A DNA stretch of 64,000 nt from Odontesthes bonariensis (taxonomy: Eukaryota > Chordata > Actinopteri > Atheriniformes > Atherinopsidae): the NCBI RefSeq assembly GCF_027942865.1, contig NC_134509.1:10127754-10191753 (forward strand), given 5' to 3'. A model generated the notes under the pieces. That model did not search any database. It was not told the origin of the DNA and saw only the letters and a list, made by a program, of their open reading frames with translations. Positions 1-13,500 of this stretch are shown here, piece after piece. How positions within the stretch are numbered: the first letter of the stretch is position 1; every line of letters begins with the position of its first letter. The translations under genes were made by a program, and so were the position numbers.

Positions 1-116
1 TTTTTAATGATTTTATTGCCTTCTTGTGATTTTATGTAGCTGTAAAGCACTTTGAATTACCTTGTGTGCGAATTGTGCTCTATAAATAAAATTGCCTTGC
101 CTTGCCTCAAATTCAG
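1..116 (+). repeat. LINE 3' tail (L2/CR1-like) with (TTGCC)n
   Basis: Ends GCTCTATAAATAAAATTGCC followed by TTGCCTTGCC. It shares the layout of the 55.8 kb LINE tail: AAAGCACTTTGAATT, then TATAAATAAA and a short pentamer repeat. The body lies outside the window. Confidence 0.65.
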
Positions 117-1139
117 CCATCCACGTTTGAGCCAGAGTCAGATCCAATATGTGGAGGCGAGCAGCTCAATAAACCGCCACAGCAAAGCACACAGCAGGGC
201 CTTGTTCATAAAACTGTTGTCTGTGAAGTGTGGTGAACAAATCCAAACGTTTTTCTGACCGTGTTGCTGGCCAAGAAAATCAAACTGCATCCACCGACCC
301 CTAATCGATTGGCCTTCAGGGGGGGCTGAACAGGTTCAACTTGTCTTTGCAAAACAAAAAAAAACATTTTCTTGAAGACATCTCCAAAATAAAAACAAAG
401 TGCTGCGCTCTCTGAGGTAGTAGATCACTTGTTGCATGCTGCACAAAAGCTTCTGCTTTTAAAATGGTCTTGGTTGATAACCTGTGAATAAACGGCTTTT
501 TTACAATGTGAGAAAATGTGCGATCTTGAGGACAAAAACCTCTCGCTGCCAGGGTCACATTAGTCCTCAGTGACAGATGAAGATACACGCACACTCAACA
601 CAGCTTCCTTTTTATAGTACCTTATTTGCTTCTAACGAATAGAGTGATGATGGAAGTGAGTCCCTGCAGGGCAAAGGAAGAACATAAAAATCTCTTAATG
701 GAAATGTATGCAGCATGAGAAACGCGCAAAGATTTTATTATGAACGCACTTCCGCCTAAGTGCACAATTCCATCTTCGAGGAGGAGAAGGTAGAAGTAAT
801 GCTTTAGTTGTGTTTTGGCAATTGGGAATTTCAGTTGATTCATTTGTCAAAATGTAAGTTGGCGAGTAAGTTCCTGTACATCTGCACAAAAGAAGGTCTG
901 CATGATGAAGATCAATGTTTTTTCCATAAAGCAAACAACAAAAATGTGGCAAATGTACTCAAAAAAGAGAAATCAATCATCTCCGTCAATCTGGGACTCT
1001 ACAGGAACCATCACTCCAAATCCACAAGATATAAGCAACATATTTTGAAGCTTCTACAGTAATCTACACTCCTCCTCTCACCAACCCTCACCTAAAGAAA
1101 TTTAAAACTTTTTCAAAAATGTAAAACTACCAAAACTAA
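117..1139. other. Unassigned sequence before the first LINE
   Basis: No gene is supported. Short open frames on both strands lack domain text and splice context. From about 960 onward the sequence grades into probable LINE debris. Confidence 0.4.
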
Positions 1140-2705
1140 CCACAGAACAAGGTAATTTTTCTCGATGCACCCCTTACCCTCAGCTAAGTAACCACAGCTC
1201 TTCATAACATACCAAATATTGTGCCCAGATGGACTACCAGCTGAATTTCAATATTTTCAGGACACACATGAATACATAGACAGGGTTAATTAAAAAAATC
1301 TCAGGCTCATCAATCTAATCACTATATCACAACAAACCAAACACCAAACCATCATCATATCACTTCATGCACAAAAGGCTTTTGATAAAGTAAACAGGTT
1401 GTTTTTATTCACCATCCTCCACAAATTTGGTTCTGGAGAGTCGTTCCCTCACTGGATTAAAACACTGTACAAATCAGCCGGGGTCACCATTACAACGAAC
1501 GGAATCACTTCAGCATCGCAGTGGACAGTGGACCAGATGAGGAGGCCCACATCCGCCTTCCCCTTTTGCCATTTTCATTGAACCCGTCGGCACAGCTAAA
1601 CGAGCCCCGCTCTTCCTCTTTGCGCTGATAACATTAAATACCTTGGTATCAATATATTCCCCAGGCTGTCAGAGCTGTTTAACCTTAATTACACTCCCCT
1701 CCTCAAGAAAGCAGAAGACGACTGGATCAAACTCCCACTCACGCTTATTGGTAGAATTACCCCAGATTAATTTTATTTTCTCCACAATGCCCTCAATTCA
1801 TTAACAACCCAATTTTATTGGAAGAGTAAAAAAAAAACAAGAATTTCACTTTCAACGCTACAAAATTATAAAAAACATGGTGGACTCTAGGCACCAAGTT
1901 TCTTTCATTACTTCCTTGTAAATCAACTACAGATATTGCTCAAATGGATCCACAAACACAACCATATTTCCCCCAGGCAAGGATTGGAACAATGTCAACA
2001 CATCTCAATTACAGACCTTCCTTTCCTCCCACAGTCGACCAATAAATCAAAAATCTGCAAACTCTTGACAGCCTGGTAGAAAACCAATCAAATCGCTACA
2101 TCATCACCAGCACCAAATAAGTCCAAACCCACTATGGCACAATCCAACCTTCATGTTACAAAACAAACCCCTTTACTTTTCCACATGGGAACAAAAGGAA
2201 CTCGCACACCTCCAGCACTTATTTGCGGATCAGTTCATTCCATGTCACACACTAGCACGGACATATGGGGTTTCTTAAAAAAAAAATCTGTCTAAAAAAA
2301 CAACACATGACAACCCATCTCAGTAAATTGAAGAATTCACCAAAGTCAATAAACACACAAAACTAATCTCCAAATTATACACACTTATTTCCAGTGTTTT
2401 TTCCAAAACACTCCCAACAACCAAACGGGGAAATGAGCTGGATCTGTCTCCCACATCACAACCAATTTCTGGGAACAAATCTGTAAAAACACCTTCTCCG
2501 CGACCACTAACACCAATTTACAGCTTGTACCATTTCAAGTTATTCACACAGAACTCTTGTCACCCAACAACCACAACTATCTTCACACCATTGGGCTCTG
2601 TCAACCAGTTTCACTCTCCAGTAGTCCCAGCATCAGCCCCCACTCTGTCTGCTCGGCGAGATCTCCAGAGTCCCATCCAAATTCAAGTAGAGGGCCAAAG
2701 AAAAA
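1140..2705 (+). mobile_element. Degraded Tx1/L1-type LINE ORF2 fragment
   Basis: Broken frames carry reverse-transcriptase text: DGLPAEF (about 1228), SLHAQKAFDKVNRLFLFTIL (about 1360), LHKFGSGESFPHWIKTLYKS (about 1420), then KYLGINIFPRLSELF (about 1640) and the C-terminal NPLWHNP...FSTWEQKELAHLQ (about 2130-2215). Numerous stops and frameshifts. Orientation is plus. Confidence 0.7.
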
Positions 2706-3480
2706 AATAGAGAGCATAATTCAATAATCCGTTTTATGTTTTAGATGGGATTTTTTACCGGGCGAGCCACCCTGAACCCTCCATATGAGTCATCCATAAA
2801 CCATTTAATCATACATAACTAAGAGCTAAACCTCAGAGAGAGAGAGAGAGAGGGGGGGGGTTAATCATGTTTTAATGCTTTTTATTTAATTTCCCTCTGG
2901 GATAAATAAAGTATTTTTGAATTTTGAATTGAATTGAATTATTTTTTCACTGGATTTTATATTAGCACTCTGTAAAGCTCTTTGTGCGAGAATCAATTAG
3001 CATGGAAAGTGCTCTTAAGAATAAAATGAAGGTTAGTTAAACAATGATTGATTTGTAGGATTTATTTAACGTTCTCTGATGGTGCAACTGTACCCTCTTT
3101 GCCATTAGTTGGCACACTCATTCAGACCAAGCTGTACTTGGACTCCAGAAAGAACCAACTTATTTTGCTGTCGTGACACAAAGGCACAAAAGACACAATC
3201 AAGCAAAAATGAAAATTGAGTGAAAAAAAAAATCTATTTGTTCATCTCCTTACTTTTTAATCCTTTGACGACGAAACCTTGCTGCCATAAATTTTCAAGT
3301 CAGTCGTGGATTTCTTCATGCTTGTGCTGATTCTTCAGAGCCATTATTGCCTATTTCCATTTACAGTGTGTGGACTCAATGATCCCAAACACTGATGGTC
3401 ACCACATCCCCGCTGACACGGAAACGCTCCCAGATGTCAAGATGGCTCTTGTGTCAGGTCGTGTGGGAGGAGGAGGAAAG
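2706..3480. other. LINE 3' tail and AT-rich spacer
   Basis: A (GA)n/(G)n tract at 2839-2860 is followed by a LINE 3' tail (TTTCCCTCTGGGATAAATAA, about 2890) ending in TTGAATTGAATT, then a second tail-like segment (2941-3030). No coding sequence is seen. Confidence 0.5.
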
Positions 3481-4530
3481 ACGTCACAGGAACCTCTCTC
3501 TATTTTTTTTAATGTATGTGTGCAGGAGGAAGAGTTGTTCTGCTGGTTCGGGGTCTGTGGTGGCTGGGGGGCTGCTGGCCCCCGGATGTGCCCACTGCGC
3601 CACACCCCAGCGGAGTTGGGGGATGGATGCATGTGCTGTGCGAGTGTGTGTGGATGTGTGTTTATTTATTTTTGTATTTTTTGTTTTTATCAGTTTTTTT
3701 TGTTTGTTTGTTTGTTTGTTTGTTTTCTGTGGGCACGTCTTGACTCCCGGGGCGCTTGCCCGGGGGCACTGGGGCCTGCGCTGGCCCACTGTGCTTGGCT
3801 GTCTGGGGCGCCTGGCCCTCTCGGGTGTTGAGCGGGGCCTCTGCCGGGGGGTTTGGTGGTTCCCCGGGCTCGCGGGGGCCGGTTCCGGCGCACGGCCCAT
3901 GTCTGGGTGGCGGGGGCCTGACGGGGCTGGTAGGCTGCCACCTCTGGTCACCGGGGGGCCTCTGCCTTATGCTTGTGGAGGCTCTGTGCTCCTTGGGGGC
4001 TGTTGGTGGCCTGGGTCTGGGGGCCCTCTCGGCCTGCTTCTGATCGCTGGGGGGGCTGTGGATTGTGGCCCTATACACGTATACACTCATATTTAAGCAT
4101 GGTTATGTGGGACCTATGTGGGACCATCTATGTGTATTGCATGTTCATGCACACACACAGACATTAGCCCAGTAGCATGCTCGCTAATCAGTTGTTGTGT
4201 TGTCCTGTGGTTTAAGGTCATCTGTATCCACAGTTATACTACATGTGATGGCTGCTGCTTGTGCTTTTTTGTGTGTTTGTTCTCTGCTTGTCTGCCTACA
4301 GGTGCTCCTGGTGTCTCTAAGGCTGGATTCTCTACAAAAGCCGTGGATTGTCTTCAGTTTTGTTTTTACAGGTGTAGCAGCTGGTTGTCTGATTTTTCAT
4401 TGTTTTCTATGCTTGTCTCTTCATATTTCTGATTCTTTTTTTCCCTTCTTCGCTCTCCCTCTCTCTCTGTCCCCCGGTCCGGTTCGGCACTATCACATGC
4501 TAAGTATTGTAACAAAAATAAATAAATAAG
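3481..4530 (+). repeat. GC-rich dispersed repeat, probable LINE 3' region
   Basis: Strongly G-rich on plus (3530-4060), with (TTTG)n at 3698-3724. It continues into a T-rich pyrimidine tract and ends in AACAAAAATAAATAAATAAG, a LINE-like tail. I recall similar GC-rich blocks as common dispersed fish repeats. Long opposed open frames here are a composition effect and are not annotated as genes. Confidence 0.5.
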
Positions 4531-5431
4531 GAGTTGATGGGCATCAAGGGGAGCTTTACATTTATAAAGCTTCCCTTGGCTTAGCAAATGTGTTTGGCAT
4601 TAACGGTATTCAGATTACAATTCTGCTGCCATAATGCTGGACAGGACAAGGGGTTAAAAAAAATAAAAAATGTATGTGTGCAGTCATACAGGGTATTCTG
4701 TCCTGGCAGTTGTGTCCACCACAAAGCACTGACAGATAGCTAACGAGAATAAAATGAAGAGCGGGACTTTCCTTATATGAAACTTTACTTGACCTGATTT
4801 AACTTCTTTTCAATCTCTCACTTTCATTCCATTCAGATTCGTAAAAGACATAAAAATACAGAAAGTTACCAAGTAAGCTGTCAGACATGTTCACATAAAT
4901 GTAAACAACGGTTTAAGATATAACAGATTGATGACAAATTAAGATAATAGATTTAACGATCTCAGATTTAACAATAGCGTTACTTGGTTGCTAGGCTACC
5001 ATTTAGCAATACACAAAGTGGCTAGAAGTGTCATACTAACACACAAGTATTTTTATATTAAAATGAATATTTTGTGAATTCATCATCTTTAGAAATGTTA
5101 CGCTCACTGTTTCATAACTATCAGTATCTCATTCATTGAAAACTTACGGCTGTATATACTTCAGGGATCAGAGCGAAGAAACAGCTGCTACACGCATCTC
5201 AACAAACTGACCAATAACTGACGAGCAACGGCAAGGGAAGAGAACGGCTACTAGTTTGAGAGCTCGCTTTCATAACATGACAAAAAAAAAAACACCCCAC
5301 AACCACATGGGAGTCAGAACACAAGGACAACAGAAAACTACAGGAGGACTATTAATGGGAAAGACAAAGACATTTTTTTTTTTTTATCACATATGGGAAA
5401 TGATGAAAGTCTATTTCCAATAGTTGTCATA
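4531..5431. other. AT-rich region downstream of ankrd49
   Basis: It should include the ankrd49 3' UTR (minus strand, from 5431 downwards). I could not place a confident polyadenylation signal. Nothing else is recognised. Confidence 0.4.
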
Positions 5432-5905
5432 TTAAGAAGGTGCCACATTCATGCAGTCTTCTACCATCTCAAACAGGAAGCAGTGTGGGCCACTACGTCG
5501 GGCCACGTCGGCGGCTGTTTCCCCACTGCTGCTGCGGAGCTCAGGCCTCAGGTGGCGCTTCGATAGGAGGAGCTCCAAAGTATGTGCGGAGTCCGTTTTT
5601 GAGGAGCATGTGTAAGAAGCGGCCAGGTGCAGTGGTGTAAGCCCGCCGTTTGTCTGGGCATTAAGATCAGCACCGCGCCGCAGGAGAAAACTCGCCACGG
5701 TGGGGTGGCTCCAGCGGCAGGCGCTGTGCAGAGGCGTCCACCCGTCGATGGTGCGAGGGTTAACATCGGAGCCGCTGGTTAGTAACGAAGAGACGACTTC
5801 GACGTGTCCGCTGTAGGCTGCGCGGTGCAGTGGAGTGTAACCATCCTCATCACGGCAGTGCACCAGTGAAGGATCAGCAGTTAGCAGAGTGAGGAGTGTT
5901 GAAAG
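5432..5905 (-). CDS. ankrd49: ankrd49 coding exon 2 (ankyrin repeats, stop codon)
   Basis: Encodes residues 72-228, starting LSTLLTLLTADPSLV and ending EDCMNVAPS. The acceptor is a pyrimidine-rich run ending CTTTCAG on the minus strand (complement of 5906-5908). Ankyrin consensus segments DGYTPLHRAAYSGH, DGWTPLHSAC and GGLTPLHLAA are easy to see. The reading frame joins exon 1 without a split codon. Confidence 0.93.
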   Translation of the reverse strand, partial: LSTLLTLLTADPSLVHCRDEDGYTPLHRAAYSGHVEVVSSLLTSGSDVNPRTIDGWTPLHSACRWSHPTVASFLLRRGADLNAQTNGGLTPLHLAASYTCSSKTDSAHTLELLLSKRHLRPELRSSSGETAADVARRSGPHCFLFEMVEDCMNVAPS

Positions 5906-7512
5906 CTGAAAGGAGAAAGAAAGAAAAACAGATTCTTTGGGTCAGAGACCCTTCTAAAGCTGAAAAAAAATGATGATTTATTAATTTTTTTTACTCCTGA
6001 TTCAGAACTTTATCCTCATCTTTATCTCTTTATGTATTCAACACCATCTTCTAATGAGGTTATCTCTGCTCATACTGCCACAAGCGTCTGACTGACTTAA
6101 GCAGACGTACTCAAACGATCTGTTGAGTCGTCCATTCCAGCAGCTTTTAGAGGTGCCTGTAAAAATGCAAATGGCTCTGCGCTTAAAAGAGAGTGCTGCA
6201 GCAGCTGACTGACAGCAAACAACCCCAGCAAGGAAGCTGTCAGTTCAAGCAATACGAAGGAAGATGACACTTCTTGGAGAAGGTAATTTAACTTGAAGGA
6301 GTAGCTTATGATATTGGTGCTCCCGGTCAGCTGCATCTAAAATTTGTCCAAAGAAAATCTGAAGGGAAACAAACAGGTAGAAGCGTCAAAGCGTCAGGGC
6401 AGAAACAAAGAAGCAGTAAAAAAAGAAAAGAAAAGAAAAGCAGAAGACATTGAAAATAGACAATATACAGCAGAAGAAATTAAAGCAAATGAGCTGACAA
6501 AGAGTGAAGGTTTCTGACTAATCAGTGAACATAATCAGTGAGACAGTTCAATCAATTGCAGTTTATTTGTAGTCTGCTAAGTGTGTAATGCAAGGATAAA
6601 TAAAAGGTATGCATATCAGAGGTAAACACTTTTATGAAATCAACTTCAACTTCTGGAAGGTACTTTCTAATTCTTATCATGCTGGCTTGTCAACTTTTTA
6701 CTTTATAAAATATGGTGATCTTTCATTTCTACCGGGCAGCAGTGCCAACTAATATTTACAGCACTCTCATATTTGAAATTTTATGCTAAACTGATAAAAG
6801 GAGATACTTGATTTCTAGATGTAGTCATCAGATCTGTATTCGCTCTGCCTCTGTGGAGGATGCCATGCTGTAGGATATAATTCTGTTTTATAAAATGAAG
6901 TTATATACAAACGATACTCACTACTGATCATCTATATACATTGATTGGACAAGAGAGAAGCAGAGCTGTGTAGCAAAGCTAAATACAAGCTGTTATCACT
7001 GTGTCAGTTAGCCTGGCTACAGTCCAGTCTACTTGACCAAAAGACACACGATTTAGCTATAAATCCTGTTGTGACTGACAGTTATGGTTAAAAACAGTAA
7101 CAATAAAAACGTTACTTGGATCTTTATCAATAGAGCATCGTCAACAGGATGCTGTTTTAGTAGAATTACGCTGTTCTATTAACTGCATTTCAACAAACTG
7201 CCAGCTCAGATGGTGTGCTCAGTAATGAGGCAACCAGGTGTGGGCAGGATCTTCACTCCATTAATCCAACGCCTGATTGGTGCCGCGCAGACTTTGGCTC
7301 CAAAAACGCATCGTGGCAGCTCCCGTTGGGTCAATATATTGACTTTTGTTTGGCTCATCCATCCGCCCATCTACTTTCTATATCTGCTTAATCCAATTCA
7401 GGGTTGCGGTGGAGCAGTTGGAGCCAATCCCAGCTGCCATTGGGTGAGAGGCGGGTTACACCCTGGACAGATCGCCAGTCCATCACAGGACCACATAGAG
7501 AAAAACGAGAGA

Positions 7513-7567
<55 letters not shown>

Positions 7568-10500
7568 CGAGGGACAATTTAGAGACACCAATTAACCTAA
7601 CATGCATGTTTTTGGACGGTGGGAGGAAGGTGGAGTGCCGGGAGAGCACCCACGCATACACGGGGAGAACATGCAAACTCCACACAGAAAGGCCCCAGCT
7701 GGGATTCGGACCTGTGTGAGGCAACAGTGCGAAGCATCGCCACACAGCCCCATGTTTGGTACAGGTAACTGATGTAACATGCAGGAGGACAACCTGTAGA
7801 AAACAACCACATTCCAGCAGTTAATGATATGGGGCTGATGTCAGATAAAAGATCAGGGTAGTCTCAGTGTTTTTCTTCCTCTATCAGTCAAAAGGAGGTT
7901 TGGTGATGCCGGGGCCATTTTTCAGGATTATGATGCGTCTCACCGCAGAGCAAAATGTGTTCAAACTTTTCTCATATCAAAGCACCAACGTGACTTTGAA
8001 CCGTCTGGATCTCAAGCCGATGGAAACTGGTAGAAATTATGGGAGGAATCGAAAAGTAAGGTCCATGATGAGGCTCCATCCTGCAAAGCTGATGTGTCAA
8101 GTAAAAGAATTAAAGCTTCAATAAAAGCCAGAGGGGGATCACAGTTCTCATATTTTAGCTTCTCTTCGCCTGCTAAATCCAAAATAACATTCAACTCGTA
8201 TGACCCGGCTCTGCTTTTATCTGCTACAGCAAAGCACGAATGATCATTACTAGAACTAACGCTATAAGTGAATTAAGCAATTCACAGACTTTGATGCCAG
8301 CAATATTGATGAAAACTCAGTGTATTTATATTTCACTTGAAACAAAAAACACTGGCTTCAATTAGTCGCACAAAAGCCAAACATCTGAACCAAACGCATT
8401 CAAAACTTCTCTGTATGATAGAAGTTAATTTATGAAACCAGCATGAAGCCATTTTCTCTACAATAAAGAGATGAAGTAAAGCACTGTGGGTCAGAGTGAA
8501 ACCTATTGCCTCAAACATCACCTGCACTCAAATGAGGCTTCCTCTTCCTCTTCTCTGCACATAAGCAGCATGATTGCGTGGCCAAATGGAGGGCAGGCAA
8601 TCAGCACTTTACACTTTAGAGTGAATGCGTGCAGCCAGCATTGGAGAGATATAATTTACTTCTCAGCTGATTGAGAGATTTTATCAGAAACCTTTAGCAT
8701 AAAGCCTTTCTAGGTTTTTATACGAAGGCCTTGCAAACACTGTATGGAGAACGCAGGTGTGATCAGTGATCTTCTAAAGAAAAGCCTAAAAAGATGGGTT
8801 TCTGTGCGATGTCATCATACAGGTGCATGCAGAGCTACCAGGCAGAAAGCTGAGCTCATTGCTGTTGGGCAGAAACAAGCTCCCAAACAGAGATCACAAA
8901 GCAGCTAACTTTACCTGCTAACTGATAATTTGACCTGCGCCTTTTATTCAAACGAATCCATTATCATGGATTGCTTTGGAGTTTTGCTCTACTTTGTATC
9001 GTGATATGAAGGGGATCTCGATTCAGATTGGCCAAGAAACTGCAAGATCCCGACACGATTCCAGAAGATGAGTGATTTGAGGCGTCTTGCACAAATAACT
9101 CACTGCCTGCATAGTTTTTGTGATAATGTTGGTGATTAAATGAATTTCAATATGAAAAGGATACAGATAAAGGGAGACTTCTGGGGTGCATAAAAACAAC
9201 TACATTTCTGATTCTTAATCAGGTTATATCAGGTTAATCAGGATGGCGGATAATAAGTCAGATGTGCTCCATCTGACATTCTGTTGTTCACAAATCTATG
9301 ACAAGATGCATACTTGAAAATAATTCCTACAAATCAAAGTCAGTCATCGATTCTAATTAAAGAAAAACAAAACAAAACATTAAATCACCGGACTGCTATC
9401 ATTAGCAATTTGGAGAATTAAATGCCAACAATATCGATGACAAATCAATCATTTCTTTTACTTTTCTTTTAAAACTAGAAACCTTTGTCTGACTCGAACT
9501 TGTCAAGCAAAAATCCAACACATTCAATACTTCACTGCACATAGCCCAATTAATGTTTGTTTACATCATAAAAGGAAAAAGAAGCTGATAACACAGGGCG
9601 GGTGAGTGGGTGAGGAAGGGAGGGGCTGAACAACAAAAAAAACCTGGCATGACACTAAAAGGGTAGAAAGTAGGAGTCTGGGGAAAGAAAAGAACAGATT
9701 TGAGATGGGGCAGCAGCGTGGGCTTGGCACGCTTCTCCTCCTTGCAAGCATAAAGGATGATGTGGGCATCACTGTGCAGATCAGAAGTCATCAAGTGGCA
9801 GAGGGGACTCGAGGCAGCACAGCAGCTGACTGACAAGAGGAAAAGCATCGTTTCTAATCTAATTTGAACGTCACGTGTTATCTGATCCTGTGAAAAACAA
9901 TGCAGCCAAACTCACCAAACTCTCTAGCCTGGCGACGCCATCCTGCGTACTTCCGCCCAAAGATTTTGGCTCCGCACATAGTCTGGCCAAATCCCCCTAC
10001 CTCGGTTCGCTCAGTGTTTTGCCAATCAGCAAACAGTTGCGAGTGGTGACGCAGAACTCACGCGCGGAGTCCATTGTAGTCCATATAATTGTAGTTCAAC
10101 CGCAGCGGAAATAAACATGGCGACGGAAGAACGCTAGAAGCTATCCATGAAGTTGTCTCAACTCTGGAGATCATTACACAATTAAAACGAGAGCAAGAGG
10201 AATGCCTCGTCAATTTTGTTAGTGGCAAGGATGTCGTAGCTCACCTTCCAACTGGCTTTGGGAAAAGTTTGATGTATCAAATGGTACCGGTATAATGAAA
10301 GCGGATGTGGGAAGCGTGATTCGCGAGCTAGAGCCTCGCGAGAGTAAGCATGAACCTCGGCGCATAACCTACGTCCTTTCTAAACATTACTGATTTGTTA
10401 AGGGAACTCCAATGAATTTAAGTTGCTGAGTAAGGTCCCACCCTCCATGGAAACGGATTCCTCTTGGGTTTTTCCAGACTGTTTGACGGAGTCAACAGTC

Positions 10501-13500
10501 GGCTTTCGCCCAGGCTACAAACTCTCCCCGATGCGAACAAAATCCATCCCGTTTCAGCTCAAACAGACCTATGCTCCTACCCAAGCTGTCCATTAGCACT
10601 GTTTTGTGCTGGATCGAGAGTAATTCAATCAAATCATGATCCGACTTACTTCGGTGTGCGAGGATGTGTCTCGAACTAGAATTTCGTGGATATATATCAG
10701 TGGGGTTTCATAGCACTGAAAGGATCGGATTATTGGCTAAATTACAATAAGACTGAGTTGCTCCTTATTTGAGCAAGGGTAATTATCCTTGGATATATGG
10801 CGGTGAATGAATGGGATCAGAGGCACAAAGCATGTCATGCTCCAATACGATAGGTGGCGCTGTACCCATTTCAACTATTGCTAATAGAGCCACTTCCTGT
10901 TGACCTCTTCACCACCAACAACAACAACAAACTCAGGTATTCGAGAAAATGGCGAACGAAGATCAAGATGAAGCTACGTCCCTCTACATTTTGTTTGTGG
11001 CGAGCGTGGTTGTTGCACAAACGCGATGCACAACGGCGTATTCTCCATCGCGTTGTTTGTTTCTTTCCGATGGCGGCAACTACAACAGTAATATCGTCTC
11101 TTCCGAATTCCGTTTCACGACCCCGGGAAAAATGTCGAGCATGCGCAGAACGCACAGTCTAATTCACCACGTGCTTCACCGTCTACAAGCACGTTTAGTG
11201 TGACTTTCAACCCAGTTATCTCGGGGTCTTAATCCGATCGCGAGTGACCCGATCCAATTTCTTGTCCGATTAAGGTGTCTACATGAACTTAATAACTCAT
11301 TCTTATTGTAATTTAGCCAATAATACGATCCTTTCAGTGCCATGTAACCCCACTGAATGACTTAACGCAGCCTAATGATGTTCCTTTAATCTCAATAACA
11401 CGTTCAAGCCTCTGTAATAGAATGCTGTGATCGATCGTAGTATCGATCACAGCATTCTGTGATCGATACTACGATCTACGTAGTTTGGTCTAAAATAAAG
11501 GTTGACATTTGAGGAATGAGGATGAATGTGGAGTGAGTGCGTGTGTCAAGACTGCGCAGGCGGGCGCTCGTCTTTATCATCTCAACACAAAAGAAGTTGC
11601 TCGTAAAGTAATTAAAAGCAGCTTGTGCTAGTTTAAATCGGCTTTAAGCATTTTAGAATAACATCTCTCAGACCAATGGAAAGACATGCCAATTCAGATT
11701 CAATAAAAGTCTACTCAGTGCCAGATAATGTGGTTCAGGGCTAAATATTCAAAGAGCATAAATAACTAGAGAAAAAGAAGAGCGGGCCACGCTATTCATT
11801 CAGAGGAGGATGATTGGCAACAGACGAGTTCTAAGTGATGCTATTAACACATTGACTCCCAAGTCACGTAAAACTACGTTGGCTACCACATGGTAAAAAT
11901 ACGTTTGTTTATGGATTCTGAATCTATACATTCTAATGCACATTCTGTGTGATTTTTGTAATTATGTGATGAACAGAACTGACATAGATGGCAGTCAAAA
12001 ACTGGTGTCATCATCTGGACATTTTGATCATTACGCCAATGGCTTTGCGTCAACTCAAGAACAATTTTGATAACGCTGCATTGATTGTTGTGCATTTCCG
12101 CATTTTGTCCAATCGCACGTGTCGGTTTCCAGAGGGTGACGGTAAAGTAACATAAACAAACAACAAGAAGGAGAAGAAGACACGCGACAAGTCTAAGGAG
12201 GCGGTCTTATGAACAGGTTAGCTTTGCAACATGCGACACAACGCAAATCCTCTGACCCGGATATGTAAGTATCTAAAGTGCGACAGGCTGAAAGAGCGCA
12301 CGTTTCACAAAAGCCCCGATATCTCAGTTTGTTGTTGATTTTGGTGGATACCCGCCTTGGTTTAGCTAAGGATAGCTCGCTAATGGCGGCACCTAGAGAC
12401 ACGCAGTTTTGACCCACAAAGAGTTTAAAGTCTCAGCCTTCAAACGAGCCATAACATGTTTCAGTGGCCCTATCACATAATATGCTGTGACTGTACAAAA
12501 AACGTCAAAAAAATGGTTTAGAACGCTGGGATTCTACGACATAATTCTGTAAAAACCGCCGGTACTCAATGTGTTAACCCATTGGCGCCTAAAGCACCTG
12601 CAAAAAAGGCTGCTCAATGCCTAAGCCAGTTTTTAGAAAAGGTCCCCAATGCCTGAGGGTTTTTTGAACTAAAAAATATTTATTGAAAACACCTAAGAAA
12701 AATTCAATTTAGTTTCGCTGGCTGGATTGTATTACGTTTTTTTTTATCAATGTTGGACATTTGGTTCATGTAGTTTTGCTTTATGATTCAGGATAATACC
12801 CAATGCTGTTATTTATTATACTACTATTACTATACTGTTACTATACTATAACTAAATCATAATCTCAGCAATAATAATGAATGATAAAAAAAACCTGCAA
12901 TATATCTTGCATTGTGCAGTTATACTGTATACTTCAGTGACACGACTTCTAAAACATCATAGTTGTCACGGTGTGAAATTTTCGGCTCACGGTTATTGTG
13001 ACCAAAATTACCACGGTTTAATTATTTTTTTTTTTTTAGTGTTAACATTAAGGTGACCAGGTACCGATCCGAAGACCTCGAACAACAACGTTGTCTTACA
13101 TTGCGCAATCATTTATAATACACGTGGTGTAATAAACACAGGAACAGTGCATTTGAAAGCTTAGACCCTGAAGAATACATTTAGCACTAATTTACAATAA
13201 AACTTCAGATTTGCTCAACAATACCTTGCACTGGCTGTGCAGCTGCGGGTGATGGTCTCGTAGGTGAGTGATCAAATTGGATGTGTTGCTCCCTTTCGCG
13301 GGTACCTTCCGCCGGCATGTCCTACACACGGGGGCACCGTCCTCCACCAGTTGCCCCTCAGAGTTTTTGAAATATCCAAAGTAGGACCACACTTCCGATT
13401 TTGTGCGCTTAGGCCTATTTCAGACCAGGGCGGCAAAGCGTGGCGGAACGGAAGCGATTTTCACCGGCGGAGGTGAAAATACATGGAAACAGATCTGTCC

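Noticed and set aside
3370..4096. Overlapping ORFs of 142-233 codons on both strands
   Set aside because: They follow G-rich composition in a dispersed repeat, overlap in opposite frames and show no domain text.
7388..7812. ORFs with runs of alternating His/Thr or Val/Cys
   Set aside because: Translations of a (CA)n microsatellite inside a SINE-like repeat.
10698..11355. 8-bp target duplication for the long-TIR element
   Set aside because: The flanks TATATAT and AATGACT do not match, so no duplication is claimed.
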